A DNA stretch of 17,380 nucleotides. Source: Solobacterium sp. (lineage in GTDB: Bacteria; Bacillota_I; Bacilli_A; Erysipelotrichales; Erysipelotrichaceae). Each line of letters starts with the position of its first letter. The stretch's first letter is position 1. A model generated the notes under the pieces. The model did not search any database. It saw only the letters and a list, made by a program, of their open reading frames with translations, and was not told the origin of the DNA. Below, piece after piece: positions 1 to 7,275 of the stretch. The translations under genes and the position numbers were made by a program. The DNA lies in assembly GCA_017543025.1 (NCBI GenBank), contig JAFYGX010000078.1, forward strand, positions 1-17,380. The letters run 5' to 3'.

Positions 1-84
1 CAAACCCCTGAGCTGCCCGGTAAAACAGTCGGATGAGAAACACAGTACCGTTATCGCTCTGGCGTTCCCGGATGACAACGTCCG
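1..84. other. window edge, no assignable gene
   Basis: One plus frame stays open from position 2 to a TGA at 128-130, but it runs straight through the terminator hairpin, which argues against coding. A minus frame is also open from about 94 to the left edge and has a plausible protein-like composition (IRERQSDNGTV, then LIRLF). It is too short to assign. The 3' end of a gene lying outside the window could be here on either strand. Confidence 0.3.
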
Positions 85-128
85 AAAACAGGCCTCAGAC
101 AGTGATCTGTCCGGGGCCAGTTTTGTCT
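85..128. terminator. bidirectional intrinsic terminator
   Basis: A 12-bp imperfect stem (arms 91-102 and 107-118, loop TGAT at 103-106) is followed on the plus strand by AGTTTTGTCT. On the minus strand it is followed by TGTTTTC. Both strands fold with only one unpaired position and G-U pairs elsewhere, so it could end transcripts from either side: a plus gene entering from the left edge, or the minus-strand remnant ending at 165. The stem and U-rich tracts are visible in the sequence; termination in both directions is inferred. Confidence 0.6.
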
Positions 129-164
129 GAATAATGATATGGATGCAGGTTTCACTCTGCTTTA

Positions 165-932
165 TCAACCTGCGGTGTAGAAGCCGATGCCTTCATACTT
201 CCAGCCCTGTGCTTCAAGATTACTCCGCTCCTTCGGATTTCCGGTGTAATGGTGATCTCCGCTGTTGGGGTTATACAGCCGGTACATCGGATGATCCGAT
301 TGTTCCAGCGCCCGGAAACCGATCCCTTCATACTTTCAGCCGGCCTGAACCAGCGTGTCCCGTTCGGCTTGATTTCCGGTATAGAAATGCTCTCCGGAAT
401 TGGGGTTATACATCCGGAACATATTCACCGTTCTGACAGGATCCGTTTTCTTTGCATAAGTGTATGTATATACCTTATCTTCTGTAATTGCGGTTTGCGT
501 ATCCGGAACCTGATTCCAGCTGCCTGCCTCATAGCCTTCTATCGGCCGCTGGCCGACAGATGGGATATCGCCTGCCTTCAGCTTCAGCACCTCCCCTTCT
601 CTTCCGGTCAGGGTCACATTCTTTTTGGCAGATGTTCCGTCATCCCACAATCCGTTGACGACCTGGAAGGTGACGGTATATGAAACCGCGCCTTTGGTTA
701 CAGCCCTGATACATACCGGTACGGTATCGCTGTGATCGCTGTCACCGGCCGCCTTATACCAGATGTAATATGTTCCCGGATCAATTCCCTTCGGAATCGA
801 TGTGCTCCATACGCCGGCAGGAACTTCGGTATCGTTATCTCCTACCGTATAGTTCAGAACGCCGCCGCTGGCTGTGCCGTCATGATTCAGAAGCGGCTGA
901 GCTGTACCGTAATAAAAACATCGGCAGAGCTT
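165..932 (-). pseudogene. truncated surface-repeat protein remnant (Ig-like + DUF5648-type repeats)
   Basis: One minus frame is open from 932 to a TGA at 338-336, then continues in the same frame to a TGA at 167-165. Read in order it gives an Ig-like piece (YGTAQPLLN ... GTYYIWYKAAGDSDHSD), a linker domain (TFQVVNGLWDDGTSAKK ... YTYTY) common in Gram-positive surface proteins, and two modules of the kind RLYNPNSGDHHYTGN ... GWKYEGIGFY (DUF5648-like). The first module has TGA exactly where the second has TGG for the conserved Trp (AG-stop-KYEGIGF against QGWKYEGIGF), so a single C-to-T change on the plus strand at 336 explains it. No ATG or GTG and no ribosome site precede the frame. It begins abruptly inside the terminator of the neighbouring peptide gene, so the signal peptide and N-terminal body are missing. 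I read this as a decayed fragment; Trp readthrough or a sequencing error at 336 cannot be excluded. Confidence 0.75.
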
Positions 933-969
933 TCATTACAACCAGAGAAAGGCTGTAATCTGCCGACGT
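914..969 (-). terminator. terminator of the 56-aa peptide gene
   Basis: On the minus strand the arms ACGTCGGCAGA (969-959) and TCTGCCGATGT (928-918) pair at 10 of 11 positions, with an inner TTACA/TGTAA helix, and end in TTTTTATT (918-911). It lies 80 nt after the peptide stop codon. The neighbouring surface-protein remnant starts in its 3' arm. Confidence 0.65.
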
Positions 970-1048
970 CTTATTCATTCCGGAACGTTTTCTGTACCGG
1001 ATTCATCCGGGAAACTGTGATGATTCTCTCACAGCTCCTGCCGGTCGT

Positions 1049-1219
1049 TTACCAGGCGCGATAACTGCAGGTTCTGCACTCTTCGTTACTGTTGTCGAAT
1101 CCGCCCACATACATTATCCGGCAATTGCGGTCCTCCGTATACGGGCAGTACCCGAATGAAGAAGCGGAGTTTACCATCTCCACTTCGCCCTCGTTCAGAT
1201 TCATGTTTTCGTTATCCAT
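1049..1219 (-). CDS. small four-cysteine peptide, 56 aa, unknown function
   Basis: ATG at 1219-1217, TAA at 1051-1049. The translation starts MDNENMNLNEGEVEMVNSAS and ends EECRTCSYRAW. A Shine-Dalgarno-like AAAGGAG lies 10 nt before the ATG and an intrinsic terminator follows, which supports a real gene despite its length. The N-terminal 20 residues are acidic (net negative) with no cysteine. The C-terminal 32 carry Cys25, Cys33, Cys48 and Cys51 (C-x7-C-x14-C-x2-C) plus aromatic residues. Two readings are possible: a small metal-binding or disulfide peptide, or a peptide precursor whose LNEGEVEMVNSA resembles a double-glycine-type leader with Ser-Ala instead of Gly-Gly. No modifying enzyme or peptidase transporter is in the window, so the second is speculative. 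There is no hydrophobic signal segment. It lies 139 bp downstream of the NAGPA/SH3b gene on the same strand and may share its transcript; I see no convincing separate promoter. Confidence 0.7.
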   Translation of the reverse strand: MDNENMNLNEGEVEMVNSASSFGYCPYTEDRNCRIMYVGGFDNSNEECRTCSYRAW

Positions 1220-1358
1220 CCGTTATCTTCTCCTTTTTCAGGTTCTTCGGTCACTCTCGGCATCCCCTTCAGAACTATTTACGTTTTCCCGGCCGCAGAT
1301 ACATACCTGAAACAGTCAGTTCCGTAAAATCCGGGATTTCCGGTTCATTCCGGCTTTT

Positions 1359-2789
1359 TCAGTTACCCGAAACCGTGACCCAGTCCGGATTGCCGGCAAT
1401 CCACGAATCTTCTCCGATCCGATACCAGGTATATCCCTGTGCCTGAACCGTTTCATATGCCGTATAAGTAAATCCGTTCACCGCTCTTCCTTTTTCCGTT
1501 CCGTCAAGACCCGGCTGATTGCGGATACGCAGATTATCAACATTTACCGTTACCTTCATGACCTTCTCCGATGCCGGTGAAGCAGGCTCATCTTCTCCGG
1601 ACGGGGTTTCAGAAGGAGATGCCGGCACATCGGCAGATGGTTCTTCAATCAGTGCAATCGGCTCATAGGTTACCCATTCATCCGTTCCGGCGATCCACCG
1701 GTCCTCGCCGATCCGGTACCAGGTATAGGTATCGTCCGGATCAAGTTCATAGACCTGATAACGCTCGCCGTTGGTCGCTGTGCCGCGGATACCGGAAGCT
1801 GTACTGCTGTCACGGCGAACCCGCAGTGAATCGACATGTACCGTCACATACCCAATCGGCCGCTCCGGTTCCGCCTCCGTAAACGCCGTATCGGCAAGCT
1901 CCGGTTCAATCGTTTCCACATAGTCGGTATCGTAGACCATCTGAGTTGAACCGCCGCCGTCAAACCGGATCGCATCATAGACATCCAGATCACTGAGAAA
2001 CTGCTGTATCGCATCTTCTGCCAGCGTTCCGTAAAATGTAATGAGCAGAAACTGTCTGTTTTCCTTCTGGGCAAGGATTGTCACCGCCCGCCCGAACGTG
2101 CGGTAATTGATTCCGCCATGATCGCCGTTGGTAATATCCTGCATCTTTCCGTCCGCAAAATAGGTAAATGAGCCGGAAACCGCATAATCCGCGTCAATCC
2201 GGTACCCGGTCCACCATTGCCATGCCTGGTCCGGATGCCACTGGCCGGCCTTCCAGCCATGATACTTCAGTTCCAGATCATCTCCGTCAATATATGCAGT
2301 CGCAAATCCGTTTCCATACGCAGGCGTACAGGGCTCATTCTGCCAGGTACTCCATGCGTCATTGCGCCGGACTGCTCCGACCGGCTGCCCGTAGTTATCG
2401 TCTGCCGTGGAAAAATAGCCCGCATTGATGCCGCCGGCATACTGATATCCTTCTTCGATCCTTGTCTCATCCTTCAGCTCATTCACAAATCCCGGGGTTC
2501 CGGTATAGTCAACCTGAAGAAATGTATGGTCATTCGGATTGACCCGCAGAATGTCGTAGATTACGCCGTCCACCATTCCCTGTTCATGGGTAATGTCATC
2601 TGACGTACCGTCGGTATATACATTGATCGCCGTCGCTACTCTTCTTCGCAGCACATGAACCCGTGTCTCTTCATCCCATGCATTCTGAATCTCTTCCGCA
2701 TGCACCGGAAGAATACTGATTCCCGCTATTACCGCCGACAGGCAGACAGCCGTCAGCGAACGCAGGTGATTTCGATTCAATCGTCTCAT
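1359..2789 (-). CDS. secreted phosphodiester glycosidase (NAGPA) family protein with two SH3b domains
   Basis: 476 residues. Residues 1-31 are a signal peptide (basic MRRLNRNH, hydrophobic core, cleavage after PVHA). Residues about 55-300 match the phosphodiester glycosidase (NAGPA/DUF2233) fold, with the family hallmarks GGINAGYF (119-126) and IRFDGGGSTQMVY (274-286). Two bacterial SH3 domains follow at about 314-375 and 412-473, each with LRVR/LRIR, TYTWYRIGED and WIAG, joined by a Pro/Ser/Glu linker (383-408). Family members hydrolyse sugar phosphodiesters (human uncovering enzyme, B. subtilis YngK-type relatives); SH3b domains usually bind cell wall. I infer an exported wall-bound enzyme that trims phosphodiester-linked glycans such as teichoic-like polymers. 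The start is supported by AAAAGGAAA 8 nt upstream. A TATAAT on the minus strand (2858-2853) lies about 63 nt before the ATG. It is divergent from the glycosyltransferase at 2917. Confidence 0.88.
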   Translation of the reverse strand: MRRLNRNHLRSLTAVCLSAVIAGISILPVHAEEIQNAWDEETRVHVLRRRVATAINVYTDGTSDDITHEQGMVDGVIYDILRVNPNDHTFLQVDYTGTPGFVNELKDETRIEEGYQYAGGINAGYFSTADDNYGQPVGAVRRNDAWSTWQNEPCTPAYGNGFATAYIDGDDLELKYHGWKAGQWHPDQAWQWWTGYRIDADYAVSGSFTYFADGKMQDITNGDHGGINYRTFGRAVTILAQKENRQFLLITFYGTLAEDAIQQFLSDLDVYDAIRFDGGGSTQMVYDTDYVETIEPELADTAFTEAEPERPIGYVTVHVDSLRVRRDSSTASGIRGTATNGERYQVYELDPDDTYTWYRIGEDRWIAGTDEWVTYEPIALIEEPSADVPASPSETPSGEDEPASPASEKVMKVTVNVDNLRIRNQPGLDGTEKGRAVNGFTYTAYETVQAQGYTWYRIGEDSWIAGNPDWVTVSGN

Positions 2790-2852
2790 CCGCAGTTTCC
2801 TTTTTTCTCTGTTTACGCACCATCGTAATGAAAGGCGTAAATTACCCTGTCT

Positions 2853-2858
2853 ATTATA
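2853..2858 (-). promoter_or_regulatory. -10 box for the NAGPA gene
   Basis: A perfect TATAAT on the minus strand, giving a leader of roughly 55 nt with a Shine-Dalgarno sequence. No good TTGACA lies at the expected distance. It is back to back with the -10 of the divergent glycosyltransferase about 45 bp away. Confidence 0.5.
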
Positions 2859-2901
2859 AGGGAACAGGCGCGAAATTGACCGGACGACACGAAAAAATCG
2901 A

Positions 2902-2907
2902 TATAAT
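2902..2907 (+). promoter_or_regulatory. -10 box directly before the 2917 glycosyltransferase
   Basis: TATAAT with only 9 nt between it and the ATG. A TTGACC at 2876-2881 is the only -35 candidate, but its 20-nt spacer is longer than usual. If this box is used, transcription would start within about 3 nt of the ATG, and no Shine-Dalgarno sequence is present, so the mRNA would be leaderless. Confidence 0.5.
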
Positions 2908-2916
2908 AAAACTGCT

Positions 2917-3939
2917 ATGAAAGACTATATCACTGATGTACCTGTCTGTGTGCAGATCTGGATCCGCCCGGATGCACAGCGAAGACAGTTTGAAATCCTG
3001 AAACAGGCAAGGCCCTCCACCCTGCTGATCGTTTCTGACGGCGGACGCAATGAAGAAGAAAACCGGCTCATTCAGATCAGCCGGACCATGTTTGAAACAG
3101 AAATTGACTGGAACTGCACCGTTTATTCCTTCTACAGTGATGTAAATCTCGGGACCTACGGCTGTATCCGGAAAATGCATGAATTTGTCTGGGATAAAGT
3201 TGACCGCTGCGTCTTTCTGGAAGATGACATCCTGCCGTCGGTTTCCTTTTTCCCATACTGTGCCGAGCTGCTTGAACGCTATAAAGATGACAGGCGGATC
3301 TATGCGATCTGCGGCATGAACCATGAAGGGATTTCACGTCCGGTCACTTCCGATTATTTCTTTTCCCGCTATGGCAGTATCTGGGGCCATGCGTTCTGGA
3401 AGCGCACCTATGAGCAGTATTATGATTACCGCTTCCGTAACGACCCTTATTCCACATCGATCATCATGAAAAACGCCCGGGCGATGATGCCGGGGCATGA
3501 GAAACAGATTGAAAACATCGCAAAATACGGCACCTATGACGGACATGAGCCGGGCGGAGAGTTCTTCATGAACTTCATGATTTACGGCCAGCATCAGCTG
3601 CTCATTATTCCGCGCAAGAATCTGATCACCAATATCGGCGCTGACGCAAGCGCTGCCCATGCGGCAGATCTTAACAACCTGCCGAAAGGCATCCGCCGTG
3701 TCTTCAATATGGAGCGCTATGAGCTCGATTTCCCGCTGACACATCCGAACTATGTATTCCCGGATACCCGGTATGAAGCGGTTCGCAACCGTATCATGGC
3801 CTATGGCCACCCGATCATTCACGCATACCGGAACGCCGAAACCGTATACTACAATCTGAAAAACGGCAATGCCGGCTTTGTAAAAGACCGGCTTGAGCGC
3901 GTCGTCCGGCTGAAGCTCGGAACCTTCCGGGAAAACTGA
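2917..3939 (+). CDS. HlpA-like GT-A glycosyltransferase, copy 1
   Basis: 340 residues, cytoplasmic, no membrane segment. The layout is that of the 'hemolytic protein HlpA-like' glycosyltransferase group: an N-terminal VQIWIRP strand, SDGGRN (40-45) where the family has its nucleotide-binding SDG/ADG loop, an acidic metal-binding LEDD (101-104, the DxD equivalent), LLERYKDD (118-125), DYFFSR (146-151) and WGHAFWKR (156-163). The donor and acceptor are unknown. The hemolysin name is historical; sugar transfer to an envelope glycan is the sensible reading. It is paralogous to the gene at 10031-11056 along its whole length. It is monocistronic: it starts from a promoter divergent to the NAGPA gene and ends at a strong terminator (3966-3991). 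There is no ribosome-binding sequence before the ATG. Confidence 0.87.
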   Translation: MKDYITDVPVCVQIWIRPDAQRRQFEILKQARPSTLLIVSDGGRNEEENRLIQISRTMFETEIDWNCTVYSFYSDVNLGTYGCIRKMHEFVWDKVDRCVFLEDDILPSVSFFPYCAELLERYKDDRRIYAICGMNHEGISRPVTSDYFFSRYGSIWGHAFWKRTYEQYYDYRFRNDPYSTSIIMKNARAMMPGHEKQIENIAKYGTYDGHEPGGEFFMNFMIYGQHQLLIIPRKNLITNIGADASAAHAADLNNLPKGIRRVFNMERYELDFPLTHPNYVFPDTRYEAVRNRIMAYGHPIIHAYRNAETVYYNLKNGNAGFVKDRLERVVRLKLGTFREN

Positions 3940-3950
3940 TCAGCGATCGC

Positions 3951-4322
3951 TCAGTGTGTCTTTTCCGCATCCTTTAAGGATGCGTTTTTTTCATGGTCAG
4001 CCCGGTGAATTGCCTCCCCCTGTGTCAGACGCTGCAGCTTCGTATTTGTCTGCGACAGCTTTACATCCAGCTGAAACACACGCAGGATCAGAAGCGCAAT
4101 CAGGATCAGATACACCAGGTTTGACGCAGACATGACGCCAAGCGCTCTGGCCAGCGCAAAACTGATCTGCGGAAAGATGGCGATAATAAACAGAATCAGT
4201 GAAAACAGAAACCAGAAAATACTGTCGGAAATCACAAGCTTTGCCCGCTGGATATTCCGGATCATGAAGATAAAGCCAAGTAAACCGCCGAACGCCAGCA
4301 GTATTCGGATTGCATTTGACAT
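3951..4322 (-). CDS. DUF2304 family small membrane protein
   Basis: 123 residues. Three hydrophobic helices (about 4-21, 32-53 and 63-84) are followed by a hydrophilic, heptad-like tail (LDVKLSQTNTKLQRLTQ onward) that probably forms a cytoplasmic coiled coil. Size, topology and position directly after a DPM1-like glycosyltransferase are typical of DUF2304 proteins, which are found repeatedly beside polyprenyl-phosphate sugar synthases and are thought to work with them. The start follows the upstream stop by 3 nt, with GAGGAG inside the preceding gene as ribosome site, so it is the last gene of the operon. Its final 14 codons overlap the terminator of the convergent gene. Confidence 0.85.
   Translation of the reverse strand: MSNAIRILLAFGGLLGFIFMIRNIQRAKLVISDSIFWFLFSLILFIIAIFPQISFALARALGVMSASNLVYLILIALLILRVFQLDVKLSQTNTKLQRLTQGEAIHRADHEKNASLKDAEKTH
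3966..3991 (+). terminator. terminator of the 2917 glycosyltransferase, inside the 3' end of the convergent gene
   Basis: An 8-bp perfect stem (CGCATCCT at 3966-3973, AGGATGCG at 3977-3984, loop TTA) is followed by seven T. The hairpin lies within the last codons of the DUF2304 gene on the other strand, where it encodes NASLKDAEK. Confidence 0.88.
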
Positions 4323-4325
4323 AGG

Positions 4326-5045
4326 TTACTCCTCTTCCTTTGAAGCACTTTCATCCAGTTTGATCGGTTTGCGGAAAGCGCTGTAAAACAGAATGCTTAC
4401 GCAGACACTGGCCATATACTGCACGCTTCGCCATGCATTGAGATAGCTTTCTCCGGCAATTCTGTCATCCATCTCAACCTGGATTTCCGTTACCTTCGCT
4501 CCGCAGCGGATCAGATAGCTGATCGTATCCGGTTCCGGCGCAAGGTTGATCTGCTCTGCCATTGCCCGGATGACCCGTCTGCCGTACATGCGCATACCGG
4601 AGGTCGGGTCACTCAGCTTCTGGCCGGTTGTCAGCCGGGTGAACAGCTGGATCATCGTATTGCCCACCATCCGCATGCTGGAAGGTTTTTTCTTCGTAAC
4701 AAACCGGCTGCCGATCACAATATCATATCCCTGCCCGATCTTCTGTTCCATTTCCGGAATATACTCCGGCCTGTGCTGCCCATCTCCGTCAAACTGGATC
4801 ACCGCATCATAATCATGCAGGAGGGCATACCGCATGCCGCACTGAAACGTTCCCGCAAGTCCGAGATTCACTGCCTGATCAATCAGATGATACCCGTGTT
4901 TCCGGCAGATCTCTCCCGTATGGTCGCTGCTTCCGTCGTTGATCACGACATAGTCGCATCCCGGCAGCACCTGTTTCAGATGTTCCACGACACGGACAAT
5001 GTTCTCTTCTTCGTTATAAGCCGGTATTGCAATCAAAGTCTTCAC
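4326..5045 (-). CDS. GT2 polyprenyl-phosphate sugar synthase (DPM1-like)
   Basis: 239 residues from the GTG at 5045-5043. Motifs in order: IAIPAYNEEENI (5-16), VVINDGSSD (33-41), FDGDGQH (85-91, the metal-binding DxD at 86-88), GSRF, then DPTSGMRMY. This is the family-2 group that uses a nucleotide sugar to glycosylate a polyprenyl phosphate on the cytoplasmic face. There are no clear C-terminal membrane domains, so membrane steps probably rest with the neighbouring DUF2304 and the large upstream protein. I chose GTG 5045 over the ATG at 5114. The ATG would overlap the upstream gene by 56 nt and prepend 23 residues unlike the family, whereas GTG lies 13 nt after the upstream stop, has a GAGGG about 10 nt before it, and starts directly at the conserved first strand. 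Confidence 0.88.
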   Translation of the reverse strand: MKTLIAIPAYNEEENIVRVVEHLKQVLPGCDYVVINDGSSDHTGEICRKHGYHLIDQAVNLGLAGTFQCGMRYALLHDYDAVIQFDGDGQHRPEYIPEMEQKIGQGYDIVIGSRFVTKKKPSSMRMVGNTMIQLFTRLTTGQKLSDPTSGMRMYGRRVIRAMAEQINLAPEPDTISYLIRCGAKVTEIQVEMDDRIAGESYLNAWRSVQYMASVCVSILFYSAFRKPIKLDESASKEEE

Positions 5046-5058
5046 GCTGTCTTTGCCC

Positions 5059-7275
5059 TCACTCTTCAATCTTGTGAACCCAGTAACGGTCCGGATGCTT
5101 GCCCGCCGGTTCATAGTCCGGATTCATCCGCAGCAGTGCCCAGGAATCATTCTCATAGATCACTTCGCACATGCCTTTGTTTACAAGCGATTCATACGGA
5201 CTGGTATACCACCCGCGATCATCCCACAGGGCAAGCGTATTATTGATGACAACATAATCTGCTCCGCTGTCAAGGAACAGCTGGCCGAGCTTGGTATAGT
5301 CTCCCGTTTCACCGAAATCATCTTCCGTATAGCGGCGATCCGGATACATCAGCGAGATCATCCGCTCTGCCAGCGGATTCGTGCTGCTGCCCGCCAGAGC
5401 AGACCGGTAATCTTCGGTTGTAAATGCCATCTCAACACCTGACACATATCCCTTGAGTCCTGAATCCTGAGAAAGGATACTGACGCGGTGATCTTCTTTC
5501 TGACCTCTGATATCATACTCCTGCGTGGCAAGATTATCATTGACATATTCATACAGATCATAGGAATCCTGCATCACCTTCGCCTCCCAGTTCCAGTTTT
5601 CATCTGTGCCGACTGCCAGTGATTTGGAATAGGAAGATTTCATGGTATCCAGTCCGAGCTTGCCGAACAGCAGGGCCGCAATCGCCAGAAGCACCCATCC
5701 GCCTGCCGGATGCGGAACCAGATGATCGAGATTGTATAACAGGAAACAGAGTGTAAACGGGTTATTGAGCAGATCGAACACCCGGCTGTAAACCCCGGCT
5801 GTCATATAGGTGGAGATTGCCGGCTGCACCAGCGGATTGATGAACAGCACCAGGATCACCAGCAGAAAGAACTTGAATTTCGTCTGAACCCTGATATTGA
5901 CTGCCAGCAGCGCAAGCAGCAGATAGAACATGACATTGCGTACCAGTTCCGAATTATCTACATGACTGGTCATATTGACGGTCATATCATCAAGCGAGCT
6001 TGTCCGGAAGAAATACGCGTAGCCGTAATCTCCGTTTCGCACAAGAAATGCAGTGATCACAAGCACAAGGAATGTCACCGGAAGCAGGATGAGAAACACC
6101 TTATCGACGATCTTATACTGCCCGCGCAGCACCCAGGCAAGCGCAATCAGACCTCCGCAGGTCAGCAGGGCAAGCCCTGCCATCACAGCATATCCGGCTT
6201 TGCCGTTCAGCAGAATCGCAAACGCCATATGGAATAACGGAAGCAGAGATACGATAAACCCTGCCCATCGCTTCCAGTCTTTTTCTTTCGCAAACGCAAG
6301 CGAAAAGAACAGACCGGCCGTAATGATGGCAATCAGAAACAGCGCGGAAGAACTGACATTCAGCCCGGCAAAATAAACGATCGTCAGCGGTATGAACAGC
6401 TGCCAGGATTTCGAGCGCTGAATCAGAAAGACAAGCAGCACTGCCGTACCGATCAGCACCGTACGGATCGTATTGCCGAAAAACGCCAGTGTGGTATTGA
6501 AATAATTCGTATAGAACGGCGCCATGAACGGAAGCAGAAACAGGATACCCTTCCAGGCCTTTTTCCGGAACAGCACACAGGCGCTGCTCACCCCCAGCAT
6601 GCCGAGCATCATGCCATAGAGCACAGTAGCTCCCCAGATATAGATCGGCGTGGTCAGTTCACGGAAACCGAGGATCTTCTCTGCCCCTTTCAGCAGAACA
6701 CCCCAGAAATAATAGTAGCCGGTATAGTCATGCAGGGGATCGATCCGCTGCAGAAGATAGCCGCCCGGATAGACCATATGCGCAAAGATCTCCGCTTTAC
6801 TGCTTTCCACGACTTCAGAAAGATACGTGATCGAGTCAAAATAGATATTATTGGTATTCAGTCCCATCGACGCCTTTACCAGCACTGCGGTAATCAGCAG
6901 CCCGGCTGCCAGCGAAGCCGGATGACGCAGGGTCGGTTTCGGAACCGTCAGGGTCGCAAGACACGCGATCGGCCCTCCGGCAAGAATCACCAGCAATGCG
7001 ATCCAGGCAAAGCCGGTGCTGATACTGCCGGGAATACAGAAAAAGATAACTATCTGAAAGAGGCCGAGAATCGTACATAAGCCAAGCAGCGTGCAGTCCA
7101 TCGAACGCAGCGGTCTGATAAACCGGCGGAATACGCAGCCATAAAAATAAGCGGACAGACAGAGGATGATCACAATCAGACAGCCCACCGAAAACGCATC
7201 CGTATTCCAGTGAGAAAGATAATAGCCGATTCCCTGCCACTCCGGGGCCGGCAGAAGCAGAAGCTCAGCGCTCAT
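5059..7275 (-). CDS. multi-pass membrane protein, GT-C-like (possibly DUF6077 type)
   Basis: 738 residues. About twelve to fourteen hydrophobic segments cover residues 28-565, and a soluble, mostly hydrophilic domain follows from about 570 to the end (ENWNWEAKV ... DYVVINNT ... WALLRMNPDYEP). The first large loop after the early helices carries NNIYFDSITYLSEVV (142-156) with an acidic residue placed like the catalytic loop of GT-C enzymes. The C-terminal domain ending in an INNTLALWDDRGWY segment is typical of large lipid-linked-sugar GTs and their relatives, which are predicted to face the outside. Gene order with a DPM1-like synthase supports use of a polyprenyl-phosphate sugar as donor. 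The exact family is uncertain. AAGGAG lies 6 nt before the ATG. The start overlaps the stop of the preceding 45-aa gene (ATGA), implying translational coupling. Confidence 0.75.
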   Translation of the reverse strand: MSAELLLLPAPEWQGIGYYLSHWNTDAFSVGCLIVIILCLSAYFYGCVFRRFIRPLRSMDCTLLGLCTILGLFQIVIFFCIPGSISTGFAWIALLVILAGGPIACLATLTVPKPTLRHPASLAAGLLITAVLVKASMGLNTNNIYFDSITYLSEVVESSKAEIFAHMVYPGGYLLQRIDPLHDYTGYYYFWGVLLKGAEKILGFRELTTPIYIWGATVLYGMMLGMLGVSSACVLFRKKAWKGILFLLPFMAPFYTNYFNTTLAFFGNTIRTVLIGTAVLLVFLIQRSKSWQLFIPLTIVYFAGLNVSSSALFLIAIITAGLFFSLAFAKEKDWKRWAGFIVSLLPLFHMAFAILLNGKAGYAVMAGLALLTCGGLIALAWVLRGQYKIVDKVFLILLPVTFLVLVITAFLVRNGDYGYAYFFRTSSLDDMTVNMTSHVDNSELVRNVMFYLLLALLAVNIRVQTKFKFFLLVILVLFINPLVQPAISTYMTAGVYSRVFDLLNNPFTLCFLLYNLDHLVPHPAGGWVLLAIAALLFGKLGLDTMKSSYSKSLAVGTDENWNWEAKVMQDSYDLYEYVNDNLATQEYDIRGQKEDHRVSILSQDSGLKGYVSGVEMAFTTEDYRSALAGSSTNPLAERMISLMYPDRRYTEDDFGETGDYTKLGQLFLDSGADYVVINNTLALWDDRGWYTSPYESLVNKGMCEVIYENDSWALLRMNPDYEPAGKHPDRYWVHKIEE

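Noticed and set aside
2..130. Plus frame open from the left edge, as a possible gene end
   Set aside because: It runs through the bidirectional terminator stem, so the stop at 128-130 is unlikely to be a real gene end.
1300..1361. Possible terminator after the NAGPA gene (CCGG palindromes then ATTTTA)
   Set aside because: The stem is only about 4 bp with no proper T-tract. The gene may instead read through into the 56-aa peptide gene.
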